Source of the DNA: an uncultured Tateyamaria sp.
GTDB lineage: Bacteria; Pseudomonadota; Alphaproteobacteria; Rhodobacterales; Rhodobacteraceae
DNA: 64,000 bases
Reading direction: 5' to 3'
NCBI RefSeq assembly: GCF_947503045.1
Contig: NZ_CANNCF010000004.1
Coordinates: 186,001-250,000 of the forward strand
Shown: positions 9,980 to 20,475 of the stretch, piece by piece
Position numbering within the stretch: position 1 is the first letter of the stretch
How the letters are laid out: every line of letters begins with the position of its first letter
Notes under the pieces: model-generated
Databases searched by the model: none
Told to the model about the DNA's origin: nothing
Seen by the model: only the letters and a program-made list of their open reading frames with translations
Program-made: the position numbers and the translations under genes

Positions 9980-11188
9980 ATGATCGGGCGGAAATCCGTC
10001 ATTACTGAGAACACAGAAGAGGCAAAGCCAAAGGGCTTTGACGACTTCGAGCTGCGCCTCGGCGATATCATGCGCGGCGAACGCGCCACCATGGGCAAGT
10101 CCTTGCTGGATGTGCAACGCGAGCTGCGCATCAAGGCGAGCTATATTGCCGCCATCGAATCCTGTGACCCCGACGCCTTTGACACGCCCGGCTTTATTGC
10201 CGGTTACGTGCGGTCCTATGCGCGCTACTTGAACATGGATCCGGACCGCGCCTTTGCAGGTTTCTGCGAGGAAAGCGGGTTTTCCGTCGCGCACGGCATG
10301 TCCAAAGAGGCCTCTGTCGTCAAGAAATCCGGCCGCGAAGAGCGCATGAGCCGCCGCCCCGCAGGCGACATATTCTCCGCACCCGCGACACCTTTCGTGC
10401 CCGCAGGCGAGGCCATGTGGTCGCGTATTGAACCGCGCGCCATCGGGTCGACCTTTGTCCTGCTCGCCCTCATCGGCGGTCTGGGCTTTGGTGGCTACGC
10501 GATCCTGCAGGAAGTGCAGCGCGTGCAGGTGGCTCCGGTGGATCAGACGCCCGTGGTTCTGTCTGACCTTGACCCATTGAATGGCGCAGCACCGGTCGAA
10601 AGCGTATTGGGCCCGGATATTGAAACACCGCGCGCCGATGTGCTGGACCGTCTTTATCGCCCGCAAGCGCTGGATGTGCCGGTTCTGGTGGCGCGTGATG
10701 CGCCCATCGCAACACTGGACACCCGCGACCTTGGTACTTTTGCCGATCCACAACCCCAGCGCCCGCAAATTGCCGGTGCTGTCGATACCAGCCCGTTTGG
10801 CGGCCCGTCCGGCCCATCCGTGCCACAAGTGGTCGAGGCAGCCGCGCCTGCGCTGACCATGGTTGCCGTGCGCCCGTCCTGGGTGCGCGTGCGCGCCGCC
10901 GATGGCACTGTGATCTACGAAGCGACCATGCAGGCAGGCGACACGTGGGAAGCGCCCCTGACAGAAGAACCGCCCACCTTGCGCACCGGCGAAAGCGGGG
11001 CGATCTATTTCGCGATGAACGACAAGTTCTATGGCCCCGTTGGCGCCACAGGCTCGGTCACATCCAACCTGCCGCTTGAAATCGCAGGCCTGCAGGAAAC
11101 CTACCTGCCGGTCGAAGTCTCGACCGACGAGGGCCTCGTGCGCTATGCCGAGGCGCAGGCCGCCGCGGTCTCTCAACCCACCGAATAA
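9980..11188 (+). CDS. RodZ-like helix-turn-helix membrane protein (DUF4115-type C-terminus)
   Basis: LGDIMRGERATMGKSLLDVQRELRIKASYIAAIESCDPDAF; TM segment; precedes ispG. Confidence 0.8.
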   Translation: MIGRKSVITENTEEAKPKGFDDFELRLGDIMRGERATMGKSLLDVQRELRIKASYIAAIESCDPDAFDTPGFIAGYVRSYARYLNMDPDRAFAGFCEESGFSVAHGMSKEASVVKKSGREERMSRRPAGDIFSAPATPFVPAGEAMWSRIEPRAIGSTFVLLALIGGLGFGGYAILQEVQRVQVAPVDQTPVVLSDLDPLNGAAPVESVLGPDIETPRADVLDRLYRPQALDVPVLVARDAPIATLDTRDLGTFADPQPQRPQIAGAVDTSPFGGPSGPSVPQVVEAAAPALTMVAVRPSWVRVRAADGTVIYEATMQAGDTWEAPLTEEPPTLRTGESGAIYFAMNDKFYGPVGATGSVTSNLPLEIAGLQETYLPVEVSTDEGLVRYAEAQAAAVSQPTE

Positions 11189-11278
11189 GCCGCCCGACCG
11201 GGTCTGCGCCCATTGCCGGACGCGGCGCGACTGTCTATCTTGATTGACAACTGATCCCCGTGTCAAAGGCCGCTTTTC

Positions 11279-12415
11279 ATGTCGCTTAATCACATCCGTC
11301 CGTGGCGCAACATTTATCGGCGCAAAAGCCGTCAGATCATGGTGGGCACTGTGCCCGTGGGGGGCGATGCACCGATCACCGTGCAGACGATGACCAACAC
11401 GCTGACCACGGATGCCAAGGCGACCATCGCGCAGGTGCAGGCCGCCGCCGACGCGGGCGCGGATATCGTGCGTGTCTCCGTCCCGGACGAGGCCAGCGCA
11501 AAATCTATGAAGGAAATCGTGCGCGAAAGCCCGGTGCCCTTGGTGGCCGACATCCATTTCCACTACAAACGCGGGATCGAGGCGGCAGAGGCGGGTGCGG
11601 CCTGTCTGCGCATCAATCCGGGCAATATCGGTGACGAAAAGCGGGTGCGCGAGGTCATCAAGGCCGCGCGCGATCACAACTGTTCGATCCGCATCGGGGT
11701 GAATGCCGGGTCGCTCGAAAAACACCTGCTGGACAAATACGGTGAACCGACCCCGGATGCGATGGTCGAAAGTGGCCTTGATCACATCAAGATCCTGCAG
11801 GACAACGATTTTCACGAGTTCAAGATCAGCTGCAAGGCCTCGGATGTCTTCATGGCCGCCGCGGCCTATCAACAGCTTGCCGAGGCCACGGACGCGCCCA
11901 TTCACCTTGGCATCACCGAAGCGGGCGGGCTGACCACGGGCACCATAAAAACGGCCATCGGCCTCGGGCAACTCCTGTGGATGGGGATTGGCGACACGAT
12001 CCGCGTGTCCCTCTCTGCCGACCCGGTCGAAGAGGTGAAAGTGGGCTATGAAATCCTCAAATCCCTCGGCCTGCGCCATCGCGGCGTGAACATCATATCC
12101 TGCCCGTCCTGCGCGCGTCAGGGCTTCAACGTCATCAAGACGGTCGAGGTGCTCGAAGAGCGGTTGGCCCATATCAAGACGCCGATGTCGCTGTCGATCA
12201 TCGGCTGTGTGGTCAATGGCCCAGGCGAGGCGCTGATGACGGATGTGGGCTTTACCGGCGGGGGTGCGGGCCACGGGATGGTGTATCTCGCGGGCAAACA
12301 AAGCCACAAGCTGAACAATGACGAGATGGTGGAGCACATTGTTGAGCAGGTCGAGAAGAAGGCGGCGGAACTGGATGCAGAAGCTGTGGCCGCCGGGTCA
12401 CAAGCCGCAGAGTAA
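11279..12415 (+). CDS. ispG: 4-hydroxy-3-methylbut-2-enyl-diphosphate synthase
   Basis: [61 protein letters not shown]. Confidence 0.96.
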   Translation: MSLNHIRPWRNIYRRKSRQIMVGTVPVGGDAPITVQTMTNTLTTDAKATIAQVQAAADAGADIVRVSVPDEASAKSMKEIVRESPVPLVADIHFHYKRGIEAAEAGAACLRINPGNIGDEKRVREVIKAARDHNCSIRIGVNAGSLEKHLLDKYGEPTPDAMVESGLDHIKILQDNDFHEFKISCKASDVFMAAAAYQQLAEATDAPIHLGITEAGGLTTGTIKTAIGLGQLLWMGIGDTIRVSLSADPVEEVKVGYEILKSLGLRHRGVNIISCPSCARQGFNVIKTVEVLEERLAHIKTPMSLSIIGCVVNGPGEALMTDVGFTGGGAGHGMVYLAGKQSHKLNNDEMVEHIVEQVEKKAAELDAEAVAAGSQAAE

Positions 12416-12588
12416 AACCATAAATTTTTCAGACACTTAGACTTATCGCGGATATGGCGCAGATGGGTTTGCTGCGACAATCGGCAATTATCCGCTTGCG
12501 TGCTTGGTACGCACTCCCGTACCGATGCGCGAGGAATGCATTTGGAATTGGTTCGCCCGTTGTTCCCGGGCAAGTGAAGGGAAATACT

Positions 12589-13110
12589 ATGAAGAAGATC
12601 TTGACCACATTGGCTGTCATTTTGACGGCAGGGTCTGCGTCCGCGGCAAGCGTGATCTACGATGAAAGCGCGTCTGGTGATTTTGGCACAAACCCGGGAA
12701 CCGACTTGGGCACAATCGGCCAGGGGGTGATCCTTGGCTCGATCGACGGCGGGTCCAGCGTTGTTTCTGGAACGGACGAGTTCGATACATTTTCGTTCAC
12801 ATTGACCGAGACGCTGAACTTCTCGATCATGATTCAGAATGAAGTGGCTGCGAGCTCTGGTTTCGTGATGTTTGCCCGGGCTGGATCGTCGATTGGAACA
12901 TTCACCGAATCTTCGGTTCCTGCGTCCTTGGATGCTGGTTTTTATGCATTCCAACTGGCGCCAAGAGGCAACGAAGGATCGTTTGACTACACCGTCCAGT
13001 TCGGGGATGTGTCCGCCGTGCCATTGCCTGCTGGCGTGGCGCTCTATGCGCCGTTCGTTCTGGGGGCGGGTGCGTTTGCCGCGCGCCGTCGTCGGACCAA
13101 GCGGACCTGA
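12589..13110 (+). CDS. Secreted protein with VPLPA-type C-terminal sorting tail
   Basis: MKKILTTLAVILTAGSASAAS signal peptide; C-term VPLPAGVALYAPFVLGAGAFAARRRRTKRT (motif, TM, Arg cluster). Confidence 0.75.
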   Translation: MKKILTTLAVILTAGSASAASVIYDESASGDFGTNPGTDLGTIGQGVILGSIDGGSSVVSGTDEFDTFSFTLTETLNFSIMIQNEVAASSGFVMFARAGSSIGTFTESSVPASLDAGFYAFQLAPRGNEGSFDYTVQFGDVSAVPLPAGVALYAPFVLGAGAFAARRRRTKRT

Positions 13111-13147
13111 TCCGACACGGCGCCTCGCGGCACCATTGAAAAGTTTG

Positions 13148-13176
13148 AAAACGCGGCTGCCGGTCAGCCGCGTTTT
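13148..13176. terminator. Bidirectional terminator overlapping the stop of the convergent thioredoxin-fold gene
   Basis: AAAACGCGGCTG-CCGGT-CAGCCGCGTTTT. Confidence 0.88.
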
Positions 13177-13910
13177 TCGTCGACCAACGCCTGCATCTGG
13201 TCATAGGGCAGGTAGCCGCGCAGCAATTCGTCCTGCAGCACAAAGGTCGGTGTGCCCGAGATCTGCAGCCGTGTTGCCAGCGCGCGCGTGCGGCGGATTT
13301 CATCCGTCACCGCCTCATCGTCCATGCGCGCCTCGATCGCGTCTGCATCCAGGCCAAAGGTCGATGCCATACGTTTGAGCGTACGCAGGGTCACGTCACT
13401 GTTCATCTCCATCAGCGCGTCATGCAGGCCTCTGTAGGCGGCATCTCCCGCGATCTGCTTGGTCGCCACGGCAAAGCGTGAGGCCAGCAAGGACTGTTCG
13501 CCCAGGATCGGGAACTCCTTGACCACGAGGCGGATATTGCCGTCTGTTTCCAGCAGCTTGGCCACTTCACCATGGGCCCGCTTGCAAAAGCCGCAGCGGT
13601 AATCGAGGAACTCGACCAGCGTGATGTCCCCGTCCGGATTGCCCCCGACAAAGCTGTAGCCGTCGTTGAAAATCTCATCGGCATTGTCGCTCACAAGGGT
13701 CAGGTCCGCCTGCGCCTGTGCGGCCTGTTGGCGCTCTTCCAGAACCGCGACCGCGTCCATGATCACCTGCGGGTTGTCCATCAGATAGGCGCGGACCTCT
13801 TCGCGAAAGATCGCGCGTTCCTCATCAGACATCTGGGTCAGATCAAGCGCCTGCGCGGGCAGGGAGAGGCTCAGGGCCAGCAGACTGGGAAGGGCAAGTT
13901 TGCGAAACAT
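13164..13910 (-). CDS. DsbA family protein (thioredoxin fold)
   Basis: VEFLDYRCGFCKRAHGEV CxxC motif and signal peptide. Confidence 0.9.
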   Translation of the reverse strand: MFRKLALPSLLALSLSLPAQALDLTQMSDEERAIFREEVRAYLMDNPQVIMDAVAVLEERQQAAQAQADLTLVSDNADEIFNDGYSFVGGNPDGDITLVEFLDYRCGFCKRAHGEVAKLLETDGNIRLVVKEFPILGEQSLLASRFAVATKQIAGDAAYRGLHDALMEMNSDVTLRTLKRMASTFGLDADAIEARMDDEAVTDEIRRTRALATRLQISGTPTFVLQDELLRGYLPYDQMQALVDEKRG

Positions 13911-13913
13911 GGG

Positions 13914-15248
13914 TTATCTCTTTCTCTTTGCGGCGCGTTCGGATGCAAGGAGCACATCATGCGCCCGTTGCCAAGGCCCGGAGCCTTCGGGCAGCAGGCC
14001 CGTCGCGCGTTTGGCGTGGATTCCGGCATCCTCAAGGCTACCGCGCAGGGCATAGCGTTCGGCCGTCACCAGCGAGGCCATGCCGTTGTTTCCGGTGCGC
14101 GCATAAGCCACCGACAGATCGCGCAACATCGAGCCGTCGCGAAAGTCGATCTGGCGCGCGCGTTCCAGCGCGGGCAGGGCGGCGCGTGCATTGCCGGTGG
14201 CCAGCAGCGCCCGCCCATAACTGGCCTGCAGCAACCCGTCACGCGGGCGCAGTTGAACCGCACGTCCATGCGCGTTTGCGGCGGCCGCGAATTGCCGGGT
14301 CTCCATCAGGATCTGACCCTTGAGGTCGTAGTAGAACGGATCACTGGGCTGCAGCGCGATGGCCTTGTCGATGGCCGTCAACGCCTTGCGGGTTTGCGAA
14401 TTGCGGTGCCGCGCCATCGCCTCGCGCATCAGGGCCACGTCCCGGTATCCCGTGTCGCCCAGCCGGTTCAGCGTCCAGTTGGGGCGGCGCTGATAGGCGG
14501 TTAGCTTGCCCTTGGCGCGGGCAAACCAGTAATCCCACTTGGCCGAATCCGCCGAAGTCTGGTTGCCATAAGCCGCCGCGTACCCTTCGATTGCGCGCAG
14601 CCGGTCCCGGCTGAGCGGGTGCGAGCGCACGTAAGGGTCCTGACGTGCGGCGGACAGCACCTCTTGGCCACGAAACAGGCGAAACACATCCAGCATGCCC
14701 GACAGCGGAATGCCGGCGCTGCGCAGATACCGGGCGCCAGACTGGTCGGCCGAGCTTTCTTCGGCGCGGGTGTGGGTCAGAAAGGCGCGCATCGCGGCAC
14801 TTTGCGACCCAATCGCGATGGCCCCTGCCGCCTCGCCGCCGCCTGCCGCCGCTGCAATCACTGCGAGCGCCATACCCAGCCCAGCGGCAGTGCGCGCGTT
14901 GCCCAGATTGGTCATGCGCCGCGTAATATGGCCATTGGCGATATGGGCGGCCTCATGGGCGATTACCGCCTGCAGCATCGCGGCATTCTCCATCCGCCCG
15001 ATCAGGCCGGAATGGATATAGATCGCGTCATTGCTGACCACAAACGCGTTGAGCGTGCCGTCATTGACCACCAGAATCTTGGTGCGCGCCGCACTCAGCC
15101 CTGCCGCCCGCAGCACGGGCGCGGCCACTTGGGACAGCGCATATTCCATGTCCGCATCGCGCAGCAGCGACACCGCGCGCGCAGGCATCGCCAGCGCGAA
15201 AGTCAGGATCAGGATTGACGCGAGCCGCGTGACAGGATGAATGACCAT
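13914..15248 (-). CDS. M48 family metalloprotease (BepA-like with TPR region)
   Basis: AVIAHEAAHIANGHITRR zinc motif; C-terminal TPR-like region. Confidence 0.88.
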   Translation of the reverse strand: MVIHPVTRLASILILTFALAMPARAVSLLRDADMEYALSQVAAPVLRAAGLSAARTKILVVNDGTLNAFVVSNDAIYIHSGLIGRMENAAMLQAVIAHEAAHIANGHITRRMTNLGNARTAAGLGMALAVIAAAAGGGEAAGAIAIGSQSAAMRAFLTHTRAEESSADQSGARYLRSAGIPLSGMLDVFRLFRGQEVLSAARQDPYVRSHPLSRDRLRAIEGYAAAYGNQTSADSAKWDYWFARAKGKLTAYQRRPNWTLNRLGDTGYRDVALMREAMARHRNSQTRKALTAIDKAIALQPSDPFYYDLKGQILMETRQFAAAANAHGRAVQLRPRDGLLQASYGRALLATGNARAALPALERARQIDFRDGSMLRDLSVAYARTGNNGMASLVTAERYALRGSLEDAGIHAKRATGLLPEGSGPWQRAHDVLLASERAAKRKR

Positions 15249-15269
15249 GTACCGATCATAGGAGAGCCC

Positions 15270-16415
15270 ATGCGAACCTCAAGACGCAGTGACGTCGATC
15301 CCTTTATCGTGATGGATGTGATGGAGGCCGCGCGCGCCGCCGAAGCTGCGGGCCGCCATATTATCCACATGGAAGTCGGTCAGCCCGGCACGGGCGCGCC
15401 GCAGGCGGCGATCCGCGCATTGAGTGACGCGATGGCGGCGGGGCCCTTGGGTTATACGGTGGCCTTGGGTCTGCCCGAACTGCGCTCCCGCATCGCGCGC
15501 CTTTATGGCGAGTGGTACGGGGTCGATCTGAACCCCGAGCGGGTGATCGTGACCTCGGGCGCGTCGGGGGGATTCATCCTGGCCTTCAACGCGCTCTTTG
15601 ACAGCGGCGACCGGGTGGGGATCGGCGCGCCGGGCTATCCCAGCTATCGCCAGATCCTGCGCGGGCTTGGCTTTGAGGCGGTCGATCTGCCCACGTCCGA
15701 TTCCAGCCGCTTGCAGCCAGTGCCGGATGATTTCGCGGGGCTCGACCTTGCCGGTCTGCTGGTTGCCTCGCCGGCCAATCCCACCGGCACCATGCTGAAC
15801 CGGCCCGCGATGTCGGCCCTGATCGAGGCCTGCGCGGCGACAAACACCAGCTTCATCAGTGACGAGATTTATCACGGCATCGAATACGAGGCCAAGGCCG
15901 TCAGCGCGCTGGAACTCAGCGACGACGTCTATGTGATCAACTCCTTTTCCAAGTATTTTTCCATGACCGGATGGCGGGTTGGCTGGATGGTGGTGCCCGA
16001 GGCCCACGTGCGCGTGGTCGAGCGTATCGCCCAGAACATGTTCATCTGCGCACCCCACGCCAGTCAGGTCGCAGCCCTCGCGGCCATGGATGCGCACGAA
16101 GAGTTGCAGGTCAACATGGATGTCTACCGCACCAACCGCGCGCTGATCCTCGATGGCTTGCCCAAGGCGGGGTTCAGTCGCATCGCACCGCCTGACGGGG
16201 CGTTTTACGTCTACGCGGATGTGTCCGAGATCACGCAGGATTCGCGCGCCTTTGCTGCTGAAATCCTAGAACAGGCCGGGGTTGCCGTCACGCCGGGGCT
16301 CGATTTCGACCCGGTGCGCGGGCATACCACTTTGCGCTTTTCCTATGCCCGCAAGACCGAGGACATCGCCGAAGGGCTTCGGCGATTGACGGAATTCATG
16401 GCCGTGCGCGCATAG
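15270..16415 (+). CDS. Class I/II PLP-dependent aminotransferase
   Basis: SFSKYFSMTGWRVGWMVVPEAHVRVVERIAQNMFI; SPANPTGTML; SDEIYHGIEY. Confidence 0.92.
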   Translation: MRTSRRSDVDPFIVMDVMEAARAAEAAGRHIIHMEVGQPGTGAPQAAIRALSDAMAAGPLGYTVALGLPELRSRIARLYGEWYGVDLNPERVIVTSGASGGFILAFNALFDSGDRVGIGAPGYPSYRQILRGLGFEAVDLPTSDSSRLQPVPDDFAGLDLAGLLVASPANPTGTMLNRPAMSALIEACAATNTSFISDEIYHGIEYEAKAVSALELSDDVYVINSFSKYFSMTGWRVGWMVVPEAHVRVVERIAQNMFICAPHASQVAALAAMDAHEELQVNMDVYRTNRALILDGLPKAGFSRIAPPDGAFYVYADVSEITQDSRAFAAEILEQAGVAVTPGLDFDPVRGHTTLRFSYARKTEDIAEGLRRLTEFMAVRA

Positions 16416-16473
16416 GGGATTCCCGTTCGGGCAGGGATGCACTAACGTGCCCGAAAAAAGCGGGCAATAAGCA

Positions 16474-17682
16474 ATGCGGGCAGTTTTATCAGCACTCATG
16501 ATCTGGCTCTGGGCGATCACGGCCAGCGCGCAGGACCTGTCGGGCCTTGCCCGCGTGGACATGGGCGCCAGCGGGGTCGAGGACAGTTGGTTTGGCAGCA
16601 CCACGCTGTCCCTTGGCCTCAGCCAGGGCGTGCCGTTCCGGGTCTTTGTGCTCGACGATCCCGCCCGCCTTGTCGCCGATTTCCGCGAGGTCGACTTTGC
16701 AGGCGTCACCGCCGAGGCGCTGCTGGGCGAGACGACGCGCATCTCTTCCTTGCGCTTTGGCACGTTCAAACCGGGCTGGTCGCGACTGGTTGCGGACCTG
16801 ACCGAGCCGATGCTGCCGGTCGAGATCGCGATGCCGGTGGACACCAGTTCGGGGCGCGCGGCCTTGTCCATACTGCTGGAATCAGTCGAGGCCGACGCCT
16901 TTGCCGCCCGCGCAGGCGCGCCCGTGAACCCCGACTGGGCGGTGCAGGCGGCCGCACCCCCGGTTGTGGTAGATGATGACAGCTTTGTCCTTGTGATTGA
17001 TCCGGGTCATGGCGGGGTGGACCCGGGTGCGGTGCGCGACACCACCACGGAAAAGGAACTGATGCTGGGTATTGCACTGGCCTTGCGCGACGCGCTGCGC
17101 CGGGCAGGCGGGGTCGAGGTGGTGCTGACGCGCGAACGCGACGAATTTGTCTCGCTCACCGGTCGTGTGGCGCTGGCCCATCAGGTGGGCGCGGATGCAT
17201 TTGTGTCTCTGCACGCGGATTCCCTGAGCGAGGGGCAGGCGCGGGGCGCAACGGTCTATACGTTGTCGGATGAGGCCTCTGATGCGGCCTCAGCCCAACT
17301 GGCCGCGCAGCATGACCGGTCCGACATCATTGCCGGGGTCGATCTGAGCGGAACGGACGATCAGGTCGCCTCCGTCCTCATGGATCTGGCGCGGGTCGAG
17401 ACGATGCCGCGCACCCATGATCTGGCCATAGCCCTGATTGACAGCATGGGCGAGGCGGGCGGCCCGATGAACAAGCGCCCCCGGCGCGAGGCGTCGTTTT
17501 CGGTGCTGAAAAGTGCCGACATCCCGTCAGTGCTGGTCGAGGTCGGGTTCCTGTCGGACAAGCGCGACCTTGCCAACCTGCGCGACCCCGTTTGGCGGGC
17601 GGTGATGGTCGAGGCACTGGCCACTGGAATTCTCGCATGGCGGGATAGCGATCTGGCGCGCGCGCCCCTTGTGCGCCAATAG
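16474..17682 (+). CDS. N-acetylmuramoyl-L-alanine amidase
   Basis: VLVIDPGHGGVDPGAV, FVSLHADS, SVLVEVGFLSDKRDLANL (Amidase_3); AMIN-like N-terminus. Confidence 0.92.
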   Translation: MRAVLSALMIWLWAITASAQDLSGLARVDMGASGVEDSWFGSTTLSLGLSQGVPFRVFVLDDPARLVADFREVDFAGVTAEALLGETTRISSLRFGTFKPGWSRLVADLTEPMLPVEIAMPVDTSSGRAALSILLESVEADAFAARAGAPVNPDWAVQAAAPPVVVDDDSFVLVIDPGHGGVDPGAVRDTTTEKELMLGIALALRDALRRAGGVEVVLTRERDEFVSLTGRVALAHQVGADAFVSLHADSLSEGQARGATVYTLSDEASDAASAQLAAQHDRSDIIAGVDLSGTDDQVASVLMDLARVETMPRTHDLAIALIDSMGEAGGPMNKRPRREASFSVLKSADIPSVLVEVGFLSDKRDLANLRDPVWRAVMVEALATGILAWRDSDLARAPLVRQ

Positions 17683-17824
17683 GCAGATATTGCAGGCAAA
17701 ACACTTGCGTCATTAGGGCGTTCACATCGGCGGGATCGTGCCCCAGTTGGCTTTTGACGCCCTTGCGCGCGTCCCCTATGATGGGCACATAAAGCAACCT
17801 TATCAAAAACAGGTGCGAGCGGTC

Positions 17825-20335
17825 ATGCTTCGGTTCATTTTGTCCTTCTTCGGCGGGATTTTCACGACACTCACCATGGGCATTGCGATGATTGCGCTGT
17901 CCGTGGGGGCGGTGTTCTGGATGTACGGGCGCGATCTGCCCAGCCACGAATCCCTGTCGCAATACCAGCCGCCGACGATCAGCCGCATCTATTCGGGCGA
18001 GGGGCGGATCATCGACGAATTCGCGCAGGAACGTCGCCTGTTCACCCCGGCCGAGACGATCCCGCCAATGATCAAGCAGGCGTTCATCAGCGCCGAGGAC
18101 AAGAACTTCTACACCCACGAAGGTTACGATCTGCGCGGCATCGGGGCTGCGGCCTATGACGCGGTGCGTACGCGCGGTGCGGATGTGCGTGGCGCGTCGA
18201 CCATCACGCAACAGGTGATGAAGAACTTTTTGCTCTCGGGTGACCGTCAGGCCGAACGCAAGATCAAGGAAATCATCCTGGCCGCGCGGGTCGAAGGGGC
18301 GCTGAGCAAGGAAAAAATTCTCGAGCTGTACCTGAACGAGATTTTCCTCGGCCAGAACTCCTATGGGGTGGCCGCCGCCAGCCAGACCTATTTCAACAAG
18401 AACCTTGATGAACTTGCTCCGCACGAGGCGGCGTTCCTTGCCTCGCTGCCCAAGGCGCCGTCTGATTATCACCCGGTTCGCCGCAAGGACCGGCTGCTGT
18501 CGCGCCGCAACTTCGTGCTCAAGGAGATGATGGAAAACGGCTATCTCGACGAGGTCACGTACGAGGAAGAGCGCAACATGCCGCTGCGCTCGGTCCAGAA
18601 CGGGGACTTTTCCAGCTTTAAGGGCGACTTGCCGCCACGCGATTATTTCACGGATGAAATCCGCCGCCAGCTGAGCCAGGATTTCGGCGAGGGCGAGTTC
18701 TTTACCGGCGGCTATACCGTGCGCGCCACCATCGATTCCGAAATGCAGCCCATCGCGGCGCGTGCGCTGCGCAAGCAGCTTGAGGCCTATGACCGCGGGC
18801 GCGGCACATGGCGCGGCACCGGCAAAAAGATCGAGGCCGAGCAGATCGACAACTGGGCTGAGTTGCTGCCCGACATGAAGGTCGCACGCGACATTGATCT
18901 GGACGGCGTCTGGCGGCCCGCCGTGGTGTTGGAGGTCGCGGATCAGGAACTGCGTCTGGGCATCGAAGGCTGGAGCGACAGCGAGCCCGCACCTGTCGTG
19001 CCCCGCGAAGATATCAAATGGCTCAAGGGCAACTTTTTCGACAATTTCGAAATTGGCGACGTGGTGCATGTGCGCGCGATGACGGCGGACAATGGCGGCA
19101 CGTTCCTGCGCTGGTCCTTGCGTCAGGTGCCTGAGGCACAGGGTGGTTTTGTCGCCATGGACGTGGATACGGGTCGCGTGATCGCGATGCAGGGCGGGTT
19201 CAGTTATCAGCATTCGGTGTTCAACCGCGCCACACAAGCCAAGCGGCAACCGGGTTCCAGCTTCAAACCCTTTGTCTATGCCGCGGCCCTCGACAGTGGC
19301 TATACGCCCGCAACAATCGTGGTCGATGCCCCGATCGAGATCAACACGCCGCAAGGCCTGTGGCGTCCGCGCAATTCGTCCAACAAGTTTTACGGTCCCA
19401 CACCATTGCGCACAGGCATTGAACGCTCGCGCAACCTGATGACAATCCGTCTGGCCGAAGAGATCGGTATGGAAACCGTCGCATCCTACGCTGAACGGTT
19501 CGGGGTCTATGACAATATGGCGCCGTTTCTGGCCAACTCGCTGGGGTCCGAAGAGACGACGCTGTATCAGATGGTGTCGGCCTACGCGATGTTTGCCAAT
19601 GGCGGCGAGCGGGTGCAGCCGACCCTCGTGGACCGGGTGCAGGACCGCTATGGGCGCACGGTCTATCGCCATGACGAGCGGACCTGCAATGACTGTACGC
19701 GTCTGGCCAGCCTTGATCCCGGCGTCGGGCCGCGCATCGCCTCGAACCGGGCGCAGATCATGGATCCGATCACCGCCTATCAGTTGACCTCGATGATGCA
19801 GGGCGTGGTACAGCGTGGCACGGCCTCGGGCTCGGTCAAGCTGCCGGTGCCGATTGCGGGCAAGACGGGCACGACCAACGACGCCAAGGACGTGTGGTTC
19901 ATCGGCTTTTCCAGCAACATCGCGGCCGGGTGCTACATCGGCTACGACCAGCCCCGCAGCCTTGGGCGCGGTGCGTCGGGGGGTGGTATGTGCGGGCCGG
20001 TGTTCCAGGCCTTCATGTCCGAGGCTATCCAGAAATATGGCGGCGGCGCATTCGAAGTGCCTCCGGGTGGGTATTTCATCAAGATCGACCGCTTTACCGG
20101 CGCACGTCTGAGCGACAGCGCCTCGGGTCCCAACGTTGTGGCCGAGTATTTCCGCGAGGGGGAAGACCCGATCTTTGGCATCGCCTTTGACGGCGGTTTT
20201 GCCATGGGGGCCGACCTGCCGCTGTTTGAAGAGGCCGCCGCAGGCGGGCGACAGGTCACGACATCCACGGGCCGCAAGGCTGTTGTGGGGCCCAAGGCCA
20301 GTTTCGGATCACTGAGCTCCGGCGGGCTTTACTGA
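17825..20335 (+). CDS. mrcA: Penicillin-binding protein 1A (transglycosylase/transpeptidase)
   Basis: FISAEDKNFYTHEGYD, RGASTITQQVMKNFLLSGDRQAERKIKE, RQPGSSFKPFVYAAALD, IAGKTGTTNDAKDVWFIGFS. Confidence 0.96.
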   Translation: MLRFILSFFGGIFTTLTMGIAMIALSVGAVFWMYGRDLPSHESLSQYQPPTISRIYSGEGRIIDEFAQERRLFTPAETIPPMIKQAFISAEDKNFYTHEGYDLRGIGAAAYDAVRTRGADVRGASTITQQVMKNFLLSGDRQAERKIKEIILAARVEGALSKEKILELYLNEIFLGQNSYGVAAASQTYFNKNLDELAPHEAAFLASLPKAPSDYHPVRRKDRLLSRRNFVLKEMMENGYLDEVTYEEERNMPLRSVQNGDFSSFKGDLPPRDYFTDEIRRQLSQDFGEGEFFTGGYTVRATIDSEMQPIAARALRKQLEAYDRGRGTWRGTGKKIEAEQIDNWAELLPDMKVARDIDLDGVWRPAVVLEVADQELRLGIEGWSDSEPAPVVPREDIKWLKGNFFDNFEIGDVVHVRAMTADNGGTFLRWSLRQVPEAQGGFVAMDVDTGRVIAMQGGFSYQHSVFNRATQAKRQPGSSFKPFVYAAALDSGYTPATIVVDAPIEINTPQGLWRPRNSSNKFYGPTPLRTGIERSRNLMTIRLAEEIGMETVASYAERFGVYDNMAPFLANSLGSEETTLYQMVSAYAMFANGGERVQPTLVDRVQDRYGRTVYRHDERTCNDCTRLASLDPGVGPRIASNRAQIMDPITAYQLTSMMQGVVQRGTASGSVKLPVPIAGKTGTTNDAKDVWFIGFSSNIAAGCYIGYDQPRSLGRGASGGGMCGPVFQAFMSEAIQKYGGGAFEVPPGGYFIKIDRFTGARLSDSASGPNVVAEYFREGEDPIFGIAFDGGFAMGADLPLFEEAAAGGRQVTTSTGRKAVVGPKASFGSLSSGGLY

Positions 20336-20475
20336 GGCGCACTGGCTCAGCCGGCGAGGGGGCCAGCCCCCCCCGCTGGCGCGCGTCCCCCGGAGTTTAT
20401 CTCGCCAAGTGAAGGATGCTTGTGGCGCGCTTGGGCTTGGGCTATCTCGAGGCTCTGCGAGATGAGGAATACGAG

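Noticed and set aside
9953-12337. 794-aa minus-strand ORF
   Set aside because: Antisense to the rodZ-like gene and ispG, both with clear family motifs; high-GC shadow ORF.
17378-19672. 764-aa minus-strand ORF
   Set aside because: Antisense to the amidase and PBP1A genes.
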